Assembly: GCA_963796915.1 (NCBI GenBank)
Contig: CAWCNI010000004.1
Span: 2,914,001-2,978,000, forward strand
From: JAENWD01 sp963796915
GTDB taxonomy: Bacteria; Acidobacteriota; Vicinamibacteria; Vicinamibacterales; JAENWD01
Length of the DNA stretch: 64,000 bases
Reading direction: 5' to 3'
Shown: piece after piece, positions 18,288 to 25,631 of the stretch
Position numbering within the stretch: the stretch's first letter is position 1
Layout: each line of letters opens with the position of its first letter
Made by a program: the position numbers and the translations under genes
Notes under the pieces: model-generated
Told to the model about the DNA's origin: nothing
The model's database searches: none
Seen by the model: only the letters and a program-made list of their open reading frames with translations

Positions 18288-18683
18288 ATGCCCGTAGCGG
18301 TCATCTCTCCACCGGCGCCCGGCACCGCCGATCGCCTGGACGCGGACGGGTGGCCGCTGCTGCGCCCGACGACCCTGACGGTCCATCGCACCTCGCCAGA
18401 GGACGTGAAGGATCGTCAGGTCGTGCTGAGCCTCGACGGCGCGAAGATCGGGACACTGCTCTACGGACACAGCCTGACGCGAGAGATCCCGCCCGGTCGC
18501 CATTCGCTGCGCGCGAACAACACCCTGGTCTGGAAGACGGTGGCGTTTGACGCCGAGCCCGGCGCGGAGGTGCAGTTCACCTGCATCAACCGCGCGCCGG
18601 CCAGCCTCTACTTCATGCTGTTCCTCTTTGGCGTCGCCCCGCTCTACGTGACGCTCGAACGCGTCGGCGGCAGCTCGCGCTGA
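18288..18683 (+). CDS. Small protein of unknown function with a C-terminal hydrophobic stretch
   Basis: A 131-residue protein starting MPVAVISPPAPGTADRLD. The middle (VVLSLDGAKIGTLLYGHS, EIPPGRHSLRANNTLVWKT) looks like a PEGA-type or Ig-like beta-sandwich that presents a loop, and the end (ASLYFMLFLFGVAPLYVTL) is hydrophobic enough to be a membrane anchor. The ATG at 18288 lies eight bases after the previous gene, so it closes the operon. The resemblance to PEGA is only by eye. Confidence 0.6.
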   Translation: MPVAVISPPAPGTADRLDADGWPLLRPTTLTVHRTSPEDVKDRQVVLSLDGAKIGTLLYGHSLTREIPPGRHSLRANNTLVWKTVAFDAEPGAEVQFTCINRAPASLYFMLFLFGVAPLYVTLERVGGSSR

Positions 18684-19089
18684 GCGTCGTCCTTCGGCCG
18701 CAACGCGGACGCTGGCTGCCCGCAGATCGCCAGGACACCGAAATCGACGTCTACGGCGGCCATCACGAGCCTCCCAGGCTTGACGATCACGTCAGTTCGG
18801 CGGGAAGGCGAGCAGAAGTTACGCGACGCGGCTGCGCGCGCCAAAAAGCCCGAAATCAGGCCGTGCAATCGTTGACTCGCCCCGGGAATGGGCCTATAGT
18901 GCCGTGGGATTTCCGTGGTCGACAGGACCGGGTTCCCGCAACAGCAGGCAGTCGCCGCAGCGGCGACGCAAGAGGCCTGACAGCGTCGTCTCCGTCCGGC
19001 TCAACGCCTGGCGCCGTCGCGTGGCGGGACTCCTCGATCCTGCCCTCCCGTAGAGATCCTGACGGACACGTCTATCGGAGGACACGGGT
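18684..19089 (+). promoter_or_regulatory. Promoter and long 5' leader of the cold-shock gene
   Basis: No gene is visible in this 406-base gap. A strong promoter stands at 18872-18900: TTGACT, a 17-base spacer and TATAGT. Transcription should start near 18907, which leaves an untranslated leader of about 180 bases before the cold-shock start codon. Long leaders of this type act as temperature-sensitive elements in cspA of Escherichia coli; that role here is inferred. GGAGG sits eight bases before the ATG. Confidence 0.6.
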
Positions 19090-19296
19090 ATGCCGACCGG
19101 CACAATTGCACGGCTCCTGATCGACAAGGGTTTCGGGTTCATCCGCGACGAGAGCGGGGTCGAACACTTCTTCCACCGCAGCGCGGTCCGCGGCGCAGTG
19201 TTCGAGTTGCTGCGCGAAGGGCAGCGGGTGGAGTTCGTGCCCGAGGAGTCGGGTAAAGGCCCCAGGGCGGGCGACATTCGCCTCATCGAGAACTGA
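19090..19296 (+). CDS. Cold-shock domain protein
   Basis: A 68-residue single cold-shock domain. The RNA-binding motifs are KGFGFI (RNP1) and EHFFHRSAV (RNP2). It starts MPTGTIARLLIDKGFGF, with GTI-RLxxxKGFGFI typical of the family, and ends GDIRLIEN. It binds single-stranded nucleic acid and likely acts as an RNA chaperone. It has its own promoter and a long leader, and is followed by a hairpin at 19312. Confidence 0.93.
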   Translation: MPTGTIARLLIDKGFGFIRDESGVEHFFHRSAVRGAVFELLREGQRVEFVPEESGKGPRAGDIRLIEN

Positions 19297-19311
19297 TCGT
19301 CGTCGGCAGTC

Positions 19312-19335
19312 CCCGGCCCTGGTGACAGGGCCGGG
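19312..19335 (+). terminator. GC-rich hairpin after the cold-shock gene
   Basis: CCCGGCCCT (19312-19320), a six-base loop GGTGAC and AGGGCCGGG (19327-19335) form a perfect 9-bp stem 15 bases after the stop codon. There is no T-tract, so it is a weak terminator or 3'-end stabiliser. Confidence 0.5.
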
Positions 19336-19370
19336 ACGGCGGCCCCGCACTTCGCCACTCCCTTGCCGTC

Positions 19371-19425
19371 CGTCCTGAGCCGCTTATCGTGAGCCCTTTG
19401 TCCTGAGCCTGTCGCAGGGCGACTC
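19371..19425. repeat. Short dispersed-repeat-like element
   Basis: The segment holds CCTGAGCC twice in related context (cgtcctgagccgc and gtcctgagcctgtcgcaggg). It resembles a short palindromic element often seen in intergenic regions of environmental bacteria, with core CCTGAGCCTGTCGAAGG. Only the resemblance is seen; it may be a degraded copy. Confidence 0.3.
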
Positions 19426-19448
19426 ACGCGCCGTCAGATCACCATCCC

Positions 19449-19543
19449 GGAAGCGAATGGGGCCCGGTGGCCCTCACGGTCTTCAAAACCGGCAGCTCTC
19501 CGCTTGCGGAGAGGCTCGGTTCGACTCCGAGTCGCTTCCGCCA
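19449..19543 (+). tRNA. selC: tRNA-Sec (anticodon TCA)
   Basis: A 95-base selenocysteine tRNA that reads UGA. The acceptor stem is eight base pairs, GGAAGCGA (19449-19456) with TCGCTTCC (19532-19539), discriminator G and encoded CCA. The D stem is six pairs (GGGGCC/GGCCCT). The anticodon loop CTTCAAA carries TCA at 19483-19485. The long variable arm is a 7-bp stem (CTCTCCG/CGGAGAG) with a CTTG loop, and the T arm is CTCGG-TTCGACT-CCGAG. Extended acceptor and D stems and a long variable arm are diagnostic for bacterial SelC. The cell therefore makes selenoproteins; SelA, SelB and SelD must be elsewhere. Confidence 0.96.
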
Positions 19544-19619
19544 CGCACACCGCCAGAACGCCATGCCACGCCGGCGTGCCCATCGCGCGCGGCGCCGATG
19601 GGCCACCGACGTCATCCCG

Positions 19620-19823
19620 CTACTTCTTGATCTTCTTGCCCAGGTCCTCGACGGCCTGACCGACCTTGCGCTTGGTCCGTCCGACGGCGTCCTGCGCCTG
19701 GCCGGCAGCTTCATCGACAACGCCTTCGTCGTGGAGATTGGGATCGTTGGTCAGATCGCCCGCCGCCTGCTTCATGCGCCCCTTGACGACGTTGGCCTTG
19801 CCCTTGAGCTCGTCCTTGTTCAT
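19620..19823 (-). CDS. CsbD family stress-response protein
   Basis: A 67-residue, very hydrophilic protein: MNKDELKGKANVVKGRMKQA at the N-terminus and VVDEAAGQAQDAVGRTKRKV further on. This is the CsbD pattern, small proteins induced by general stress in many bacteria, with unknown biochemical role. The frame extends to 19985, but the ATG at 19823 has AGGTG seven bases upstream and gives the family start. Confidence 0.88.
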   Translation of the reverse strand: MNKDELKGKANVVKGRMKQAAGDLTNDPNLHDEGVVDEAAGQAQDAVGRTKRKVGQAVEDLGKKIKK

Positions 19824-20243
19824 GGCGACACCTGCTGCCGATCGAGTGGAGCGGCGAAGCTGCCGCAGCGTCGATTGGCCTGCCAGTGTGTTCATCAATT
19901 CCAGTGCCAGCCTCAGCGACAGAAGAAGCGCGAGGGCACGCGCTTTACATCCGCGCCTGACGTCTCGCGGACCAGATCGGAACACGCTTGTAGCCTTTCG
20001 CTACCCCCTCGACAGCTCAGCCCACCGCCCGACAATCCGCGCTTCGCGCGACTTGGCGAGACTTCAGGGCATTGAGGCGCGCTTCGCGAGATGGCAAACC
20101 ATTTGCTCTAGAGGTCGGCATCATTCGCCCGGCGCCGTTCCGGCAGCCGGCATCCTCCTCCTCTTGAACGGAGGGCCGACGAGGCCCTCCGGCTCGCCCA
20201 CCGCAAATCCGTGAGTTGGAAGAAAGTGAAAGCCGGCGCGCGG
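19824..20243. other. Intergenic region between csbD and the HAD phosphatase gene
   Basis: About 420 bases with no supported gene. It serves as the upstream region of the csbD-like gene. The only clear structure is the hairpin at 20170-20190, which belongs to the 3' end of the HAD gene. I see no convincing promoter pair or RNA gene. Confidence 0.5.
20170..20190 (-). terminator. Hairpin downstream of the HAD gene
   Basis: GGAGGGCC (20170-20177), loop GACGA, then GGCCCTCC (20183-20190): an 8-bp perfect stem located 54 bases after the HAD stop codon on the minus strand. No T-run follows. Confidence 0.45.
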
Positions 20244-20957
20244 CTAGCTTTTGGAGGGGCTTGTGGTGAGGCGTCCTATTGCCTGAAGCACCTCGGTCGT
20301 CTTCGACAAATCGTCGAACACGACGTCCGCGCCTGCGGCACGCAAGGCGTCCGTGGTGTACTCGCCGGTTGCCACTGCCACGACGGCGGCGCCGTGCGCG
20401 TGGGCGCAGGCGACGTCGCGCGGCGTGTCGCCGATCACCAGCACGTGTGCCGCTTCGACCTGCGGGCGCAGGCCCTGCGCGCGTGCGCGTTCGAGCGCGA
20501 CCGGCACCAGGTGGTTCCGGTCGTGCGCGTCCTCGCCGAACGCGCCGCAGCGGAAGTGGCGCCACAGGTCGAAGTGCGCGAGCTTGACCTCCGCGGCGTC
20601 GGCGAAGTTGCCGGTCAGCAGCGCGAGGAACGCGCTTCGATCGGCGCCGAGCGCATCGAGCAGCGGCGTGATCCCCGGAAGCACCCGTTTGCCGGGCCCG
20701 GACCGTGGCACCTCCTCGCGCAGGCGTTCGAGATAGCGCGCGCGAAAGGCGCGGGTGTTGTCGGCGTCGGCCGTCATGTCGAGGCGGCCGAAGGCGTCGG
20801 CCAGGATGCTGGTGTCGGTCCGGCCCGCCAGCTCCAGCCCGGTGAAGGCGCCGCTGATGCCGAACACGTCCTCGAACGCATGGTTCATGGCGCGTTGTCC
20901 GGCGCCGCCGGTGACGACGAGCGTGCCGTCGATGTCGAACAGGATGAGTTGGTTCAT
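20244..20957 (-). CDS. HAD family hydrolase, phosphoglycolate phosphatase-like
   Basis: A 237-residue HAD-superfamily phosphatase. Motif I is FDIDGTLV with the nucleophile D8 and acid D10; the cap region is alpha-helical; motif II lies near LALLTGN; motif IV is VIGDTPRDVACAHAHGA. The similarity is greatest to Gph/PGP-type enzymes and to haloacid dehalogenase-like phosphatases with a C1 cap. Divergent from sodC, 71 bases apart. The substrate is not visible. Confidence 0.88.
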   Translation of the reverse strand: MNQLILFDIDGTLVVTGGAGQRAMNHAFEDVFGISGAFTGLELAGRTDTSILADAFGRLDMTADADNTRAFRARYLERLREEVPRSGPGKRVLPGITPLLDALGADRSAFLALLTGNFADAAEVKLAHFDLWRHFRCGAFGEDAHDRNHLVPVALERARAQGLRPQVEAAHVLVIGDTPRDVACAHAHGAAVVAVATGEYTTDALRAAGADVVFDDLSKTTEVLQAIGRLTTSPSKS

Positions 20958-21028
20958 GACAGAACGAAGGTCTCCGGCCGATCTACAATCGGCGATAGCT
21001 CGCCTCTGCGAGCACGAGGAGGCAGCAC

Positions 21029-21613
21029 ATGGTGCAGTGGAAAGGTCTCGCGGCGGCCATCGTCATTGCCGGCGCTGGCGCGACGCTCGATGCGCGGCAG
21101 CAGGCCGGTCACGACATGTCGAAGATGAAGCCTGTCGCGGAGGCCACCGCCGACATCGCCGGCGAGGGCGTGACCGGCACGGCCACGCTGGCCGAGTATC
21201 AGCACGGCGACAGCCGGATCGTGCACGTCCACCTGTCGGTGTCCGGCCTCAAGCCCGGGTTGCACGGCGTGCACCTGCATGCGGTTGGAAAGTGCGAGAC
21301 GGGACCGCCGAACTACGTCAGTGCGGGCGGGCATTTCGATCCGGGCCCGGCCGGCAACACCGACCCCGATGCCAACCATCCGTTCCACATGGGCGACCTG
21401 CCGAACCTCAAGGTGGGCGCCGACGGGAAGGGCGAACTCGAGGCGACCACCACCCGCGTGACGATTTCCGACGGACCGCTGTCGCTGCTCGACACGGACG
21501 GCTCGGCAATCATCATTCACGGCAACCCCGATCAGGGCATCACCGGCGAGCCGAAGTCCGGCGTCTCTGGCGGGCCGCGGGTGGCCTGCGGGGTCATCAA
21601 GGCGAAGATGTAG
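21029..21613 (+). CDS. sodC: Exported Cu/Zn superoxide dismutase
   Basis: A 194-residue protein with a signal peptide (AAAIVIAGAGATLDA). Copper/zinc motifs: GLHGVHLHAVGKC (metal histidines and the first cysteine of the disulfide), SAGGHFDP, HPFHMGDLPNL, IIIHGNPD and the closing ACGVI with the second cysteine. It removes superoxide in the periplasm. The ribosome-binding site GAGGAGG stands seven bases before ATG. A TACAAT box is at 20983. It neighbours the Fur-rubrerythrin operon, an oxidative-stress setting. Confidence 0.92.
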   Translation: MVQWKGLAAAIVIAGAGATLDARQQAGHDMSKMKPVAEATADIAGEGVTGTATLAEYQHGDSRIVHVHLSVSGLKPGLHGVHLHAVGKCETGPPNYVSAGGHFDPGPAGNTDPDANHPFHMGDLPNLKVGADGKGELEATTTRVTISDGPLSLLDTDGSAIIIHGNPDQGITGEPKSGVSGGPRVACGVIKAKM

Positions 21614-21630
21614 CGCCCGGCGCGGCGACC

Positions 21631-22342
21631 TCATCGCGCGAACCATCGCGACAGCAGGCCCTCGCGGGCCTCGGTGAGGTCGCCGGTGCCCCCGTTCAGC
21701 ACCAGCACGCGATCGGCGAACGGACGCGACGCGGCGGCGTCGGCCGCGAGCACAATCATCCCGAGATTCCGCGCCCGCGCGACACGCAGGAGATCCTCTG
21801 CCAGCGGCCGCACCTCGTCGGCCGCGAGGCCGGCAAGGGGATGCTCCACGAGGAGCACCTCGGGCGACGCCGCGACGGCGCGTGCGAGTCGTACGCGGTG
21901 GCGGGTCGCCACGCTCGTGGCGTGGACGGGCTTGGCCAACTCCCCGACGGTCAGGCCCATCTCGACGCCCAGCGCTTCCGCCGCGGCGGCGATGTCGGGT
22001 GGCATCGGGTCCAGGTCGAGCGTGAGCGAGATGGCGATGTTCTGCGCCACCGAGTACCTGATCGAGCAGCACCACACGTTCGCTCACGATCCCGAATCGA
22101 TCGACAGTGGTCAGCCAGTCCTCGCTGTCGACGATGTCTGCTGTGCGGCGGCCGAAGATGGTCACGGTGCCGTGCTCCGGCAATGCCGCGCCGGTGACCA
22201 GCCCGACGAACATCTCGGCGGATCCCTGGTCGAAGCCAGCCAGCGCGACGCGCTCCTGCTCCGCCAGCGTGAACGCGCTCACACGCAACGGACGGATCCC
22301 GCCGTAGGCCTTCACGACCTGTTCGAGCCGTACAAGAGGCAT
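21631..22342 (-). CDS. ABC transporter ATP-binding protein, frameshifted
   Basis: A gene split over two frames. The first part (from ATG at 22342) reads MPLVRLEQVVKAYGGIRPLR to VSERVVLLDQ, and the second part continues SVAQNIAISLTL to LLSRWFAR, with RHRVRLARAVAASPEVLLVE in place of the signature/Walker B region and LNGGTGDLTEAREG near the end. The parts join smoothly if one G at 22057-22058 (CAGGTAC) is removed, giving LLDQYSVAQN as in related ATPases. The Walker A loop is degenerate (ALAGFDQGSAEMFVG), so it may not be a standard ATPase. It follows the PHP gene by 11 bases. Confidence 0.72.
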
Positions 22343-22353
22343 TCCCACCGTCG

Positions 22354-23250
22354 TCAGGCCTGCGGCGTGTCGGCAGGCGCTTCGGCGTGAGCGCGGACGG
22401 CCCTGGCCGCGCGCTGTTCCAGCGCCGCGAAATGCTCGGGAGGGAGGCTGATGCGACCAAGACGGGCACGTTCCGCCCGCTCGTCGCCGTGATAGTCGGA
22501 GCCGCCGGTGATGGCGAGGCCCAGATCCGAGGCCATGGCGCGATAGCGCGCGACGGCGACCTGGTCGTGATCGCTGTGGTGCACTTCGAGGCCGTCGAGC
22601 CCCGCCTCCGCCCAGACCGGGATCCGATCGTCCCGGCCGTTGACGCCCGGGTGCGCGATCACGGCCAGCCCGCCAGCGGTGTGGACGCACTCGATCACTT
22701 CGGGCACCGACGGACCGGGCCGGGGCACGAAGGCCGCGCCCTTCCTGGCGAGATAGCGATCGAAGGCATCGGCGGTCGAGCGGGCGTGCCCTGCCGCCAC
22801 CAGCGCCGCGGCAATCGCCGGCCGGCCGATCGCGTCTTCCTTCCCGTCGCGGGTCGCCAGCAGCGCGTCGGTGTCGATGGCGACGCCCAGCGCCGCCAGC
22901 CTGACGCCGATCTCGCGGAGCCTGTCGATGCGGGCACGACGCTGCGCGGCCAGGAACGACGCGAAGGTCGGCTCGTCCGGATCGATGAAGTAGGCAAGCA
23001 CGTGGATATCGGCGCCGCTTTCGATCGCCGTCACTTCGACGCCCGGAACCAGTCGCAGGCCGAAGGCGCGTGCCGCCTCGGTGGCCTGCCGCACGGCGCC
23101 CATGGTGTCGTGATCGGTGACCGCCAGCACACGGATGCCGGCCATCCAGGCGTGGCGCACCAGATCCGCGGCCGGCAGACGCCCGTCTGACGCGTCTGTG
23201 TGCGTGTGAAGGTCGATCACCGCGAACGGGTGGTCATCTGGCCGCGGCAC
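22354..23250 (-). CDS. PHP domain phosphoesterase (TrpH/RNase AM type)
   Basis: A 298-residue PHP-family metal-dependent phosphoesterase. Metal ligands are seen in VIDLHTHTDASDG (H15, H17), VTDHDTMG, GVEVTA, AVIAHPGVNGR and ITGGSDYHGD. The arrangement matches TrpH, which in enteric bacteria is a 3',5'-nucleoside bisphosphate phosphatase and 5'-3' exonuclease. Its start overlaps the Fur-rubrerythrin gene by 17 bases, implying translational coupling. Confidence 0.9.
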   Translation of the reverse strand: MPRPDDHPFAVIDLHTHTDASDGRLPAADLVRHAWMAGIRVLAVTDHDTMGAVRQATEAARAFGLRLVPGVEVTAIESGADIHVLAYFIDPDEPTFASFLAAQRRARIDRLREIGVRLAALGVAIDTDALLATRDGKEDAIGRPAIAAALVAAGHARSTADAFDRYLARKGAAFVPRPGPSVPEVIECVHTAGGLAVIAHPGVNGRDDRIPVWAEAGLDGLEVHHSDHDQVAVARYRAMASDLGLAITGGSDYHGDERAERARLGRISLPPEHFAALEQRAARAVRAHAEAPADTPQA

Positions 23251-24232
23251 GCGCGCCGCCGCTGCGGCCGGCGGGGCGTCGGGCCGCCGGACGGCGGGTC
23301 CGGCCCTGGCGCTTCAGCAATGCCTTGTACTCGCGGATGAGCAACTCGAGGTGGACACGTTCCTCCGCCGCGAACTCCAGGAAGATCTGCTTGCCTTCCG
23401 AGTCTTCAAAGCGCTCGCCGTAGCGCTTGAAGAAGCGGTGCGAGCCACGCTCGCAGCGGATACCGATCAGGTAGGCCTGCTGGTCGTTGACGCCCTGCGT
23501 GAGCCGTTCGGCGCCCTCGGAGAACAGGCCGTTGGCCGCGCCCTTGAAGAACAGGAACGTGGGCCGCGACTCGAGCTGCGGATCGCGCTCGAGCAGCTTC
23601 TTGTAGCGGGCCTCGAGCGTGCCCAGGTGTTCTTTCTCTTCCTCGGCCAGCTTCTGAAACACGCTGCGGCCGCGCGCGTCCTTGGTGATCGCCGAGGCCC
23701 GCGTGTAGAACTCGAGGCCGCTGCGTTCGGTCGCGATTGCGATGCGCAGCGCGTCGCGGGCGAACAGCAGCTCGGTGGTGGCGCCGTTGATCGGCGCGCC
23801 GTGCCGGCCCGTGCGGCAGTCCTCGCACTCGCCGTAAATCTGGAGCACGCTCTGCCGCGCCGTGAAATTGCGCGCCGTCGCGATCTCCTCGATGAGCGCC
23901 TCGATGTCGGAGCTCAGGAACTCCGAGGACTGGTTGCAGGTCTTGCAGATCAGATGGAAATGGCGCGGATGGCGGTACGAGTGCTCGAAGCGGAACCGGC
24001 CCTCGCCGAAGTCGACCTTGCGGGCAATGCCCGCGTCCACCATCCACTGCAGCGTGCGGTAGACAGTGGCGCGGCTGATGCGCTGATCCTCGCGCCTGAT
24101 CAGATCGACCAGGTCATCGGCGCTCAGGTGCCCTTCCTGGCGCAGGAAGGCGTTGACGATCAGATCGCGCTTGTCCGAGCGCTTGCCGCCCGCTGGGCGC
24201 AGCCGATCGAGATCTGGCGGTGTCGCGCTCAT
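23234..24232 (-). CDS. Fur-rubrerythrin fusion: Fur-family regulator with C-terminal diiron ferritin-like domain
   Basis: A 332-residue two-domain protein. Residues 15-140 form a Fur/PerR regulator: recognition helix ISRATVYRTLQWM, metal-site segment HPRHFHLICKTC (H88, H91, H93) and zinc cysteines C97, C100, C136, C139. Residues 155-305 form a rubrerythrin-like four-helix bundle with E169, E199xxH202, E261 and E291xxH294, the full set of diiron ligands. Ordinary Fur proteins stop near 150 residues. The start at 24232 gives MSATPPDLDR; an upstream extension to 24298 has no support. It sits between erpA and a PHP gene. The diiron part probably senses or reduces peroxide or stores iron for the regulator; this is inferred. 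Confidence 0.9.
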   Translation of the reverse strand: MSATPPDLDRLRPAGGKRSDKRDLIVNAFLRQEGHLSADDLVDLIRREDQRISRATVYRTLQWMVDAGIARKVDFGEGRFRFEHSYRHPRHFHLICKTCNQSSEFLSSDIEALIEEIATARNFTARQSVLQIYGECEDCRTGRHGAPINGATTELLFARDALRIAIATERSGLEFYTRASAITKDARGRSVFQKLAEEEKEHLGTLEARYKKLLERDPQLESRPTFLFFKGAANGLFSEGAERLTQGVNDQQAYLIGIRCERGSHRFFKRYGERFEDSEGKQIFLEFAAEERVHLELLIREYKALLKRQGRTRRPAARRPAGRSGGARAAAR

Positions 24233-24273
24233 CGCAGTCGGCACAGGCTCCCGCAGGGTCAGGCCCCGACGCG

Positions 24274-24597
24274 TCAGACGCTGAACGACGAGCCGCACCC
24301 GCAGGTGGACACGGCGTTGGGGTTCTTGATGGTGAAGCCGCCGCCGGTGACGGTATCGACGAAATCCACTTCGGCGCCCTGCAGGTAGCGGACGCTGATC
24401 GGATCGACGTACAGCTTGACGCCGTTGCTCTCGAACACCTGATCGCCGCCGGTGTTGCCTTCGTCGATCATCAGCCCGTACTGGAAGCCCGAGCAGCCGC
24501 CGCCCTGCACGAACACGCGCAGCCCGCTGCCGTCCTTCTGTTCCTCCGCGAGCAGCTCTGAAATCTTGGAGGCTGCTGTCGAGGTCACGTTGATCAT
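24274..24597 (-). CDS. erpA: Iron-sulfur cluster insertion protein ErpA/IscA family
   Basis: A 107-residue A-type carrier. The three conserved cysteines are present: C35 in GGGCSGFQYG and C99/C101 in STCGCGSSF. It begins MINVTSTAASKISELLAEEQ. A-type carriers pass iron-sulfur clusters to target proteins. A Shine-Dalgarno GGAGAG and a TATAAT box (minus strand, near 24625) precede it. It heads the operon erpA, Fur-rubrerythrin, PHP, ABC ATPase. The symbol is erpA rather than iscA by length and sequence, with some doubt. Confidence 0.92.
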   Translation of the reverse strand: MINVTSTAASKISELLAEEQKDGSGLRVFVQGGGCSGFQYGLMIDEGNTGGDQVFESNGVKLYVDPISVRYLQGAEVDFVDTVTGGGFTIKNPNAVSTCGCGSSFSV

Positions 24598-24695
24598 CTG
24601 GTAAGCTCTCCTATCAGCTCAATTATAGCGGCCGCGCCGTCCAGCCTCAAGCTGGAAGGCGACCTCCCCGGCGCCGCGACGAGACGGTCAACCAA

Positions 24696-25622
24696 TTGCA
24701 GCTCAGTCAGTTACCAGACGATGTCGGCGAACGCCGTCGTCGGGCGGCAGCCCGCTGGCAGTCAATTGCCGCTGAGCGGCCCGCCCTTGGGCGCGCCCTC
24801 GACCTCCAGCGGCGCCTGGTGGAGCGCCAGCTCGAGCTCCTGGGGATTGTCGGCCCCATCGTCGCGGCGGTGCCGCCCCCGGCTGAAGCCGCGGTGCTCC
24901 ACGCGCTCGCCGGCGGCTTTCCGGTGCTCCGCGGCCGCATATTCCCGCTGCCAATCGACAGCCTGGCGCCCGTCATGGTCGAGCTGGCTCAGGACATCGC
25001 GACGGTCAGCGGATATGCCGCCGCGTCGCGCGTCGGCGAGGCCATCGCCAGCGCCACCGTCGATCGCGCCGCGCTGCTGGCGCACGTCTACCAGCGAGAC
25101 CAGGACGCGGTGCGCCAGATGGCCGCCGACCATCACCTGGTCGTCGATCTCCTCTGGCTGGTGGGCGATCTCGTCACAGCGCCGGTGGTGTATCTGGAGC
25201 AGGTCGCGGCGCTGCGCGAAGGCAGCGTCGACTCACCGGTGCGCGAGGCGCTGGAGCGATGGGGGCAGGGCTACTGCCCCGCCTGCGGCTCGTGGCCCGC
25301 GCTGGCAGAGTTCTTCTTCGGCGAGCGGCTGCTGCGCTGTGCCTTCTGCGCCGCGACCTGGCGGCTCGAAGCCGGCCGCTGCGCGTACTGCGCGGCGGAC
25401 GGCGAGGAGTTCCGGACGATTGTCATCGACAAGGACCGCCCGGGCCGGCGTCTCGAGGCGTGCCGCGCGTGCGGCGGGTTCCTCAAGACACTGGACGTCG
25501 ATCTCGTCACGCCGTTCCCGCTGGTCGCGATCGAAGACCTGGCCAGCTCCGATCTGGACCAGGCAGCCCTTCACCACGGCTTCAAACGACTCGCCCTGCC
25601 ATTGTTGAAACCTCACCCGTAG
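24696..25622 (+). CDS. fdhE: Formate dehydrogenase accessory protein FdhE
   Basis: A 308-residue FdhE with the four CxxC pairs of the rubredoxin-like zinc/iron domains: YCPACGSWP, LRCAFCAATW, GRCAYCAADG and EACRACGGF. FdhE helps to activate formate dehydrogenase, probably by holding the enzyme before export. The start codon appears to be TTG at 24696, giving MQLSQLPDDV, since no ATG or GTG is in position. No fdh structural genes are in the window, but tRNA-Sec, MoaE and MoaD nearby fit a molybdenum, selenocysteine-dependent enzyme. Confidence 0.9.
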   Translation: MQLSQLPDDVGERRRRAAARWQSIAAERPALGRALDLQRRLVERQLELLGIVGPIVAAVPPPAEAAVLHALAGGFPVLRGRIFPLPIDSLAPVMVELAQDIATVSGYAAASRVGEAIASATVDRAALLAHVYQRDQDAVRQMAADHHLVVDLLWLVGDLVTAPVVYLEQVAALREGSVDSPVREALERWGQGYCPACGSWPALAEFFFGERLLRCAFCAATWRLEAGRCAYCAADGEEFRTIVIDKDRPGRRLEACRACGGFLKTLDVDLVTPFPLVAIEDLASSDLDQAALHHGFKRLALPLLKPHP

Positions 25623-25631
25623 TCCTGTTGG

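Noticed and set aside
20954..22690. A 578-codon minus-strand frame covering the ABC gene, SodC region and PHP gene
   Set aside because: Only its middle stretch (MPLVRLEQ to VVLLDQ) is real coding sequence, namely the first part of the frameshifted ABC ATPase. The rest is shadow.
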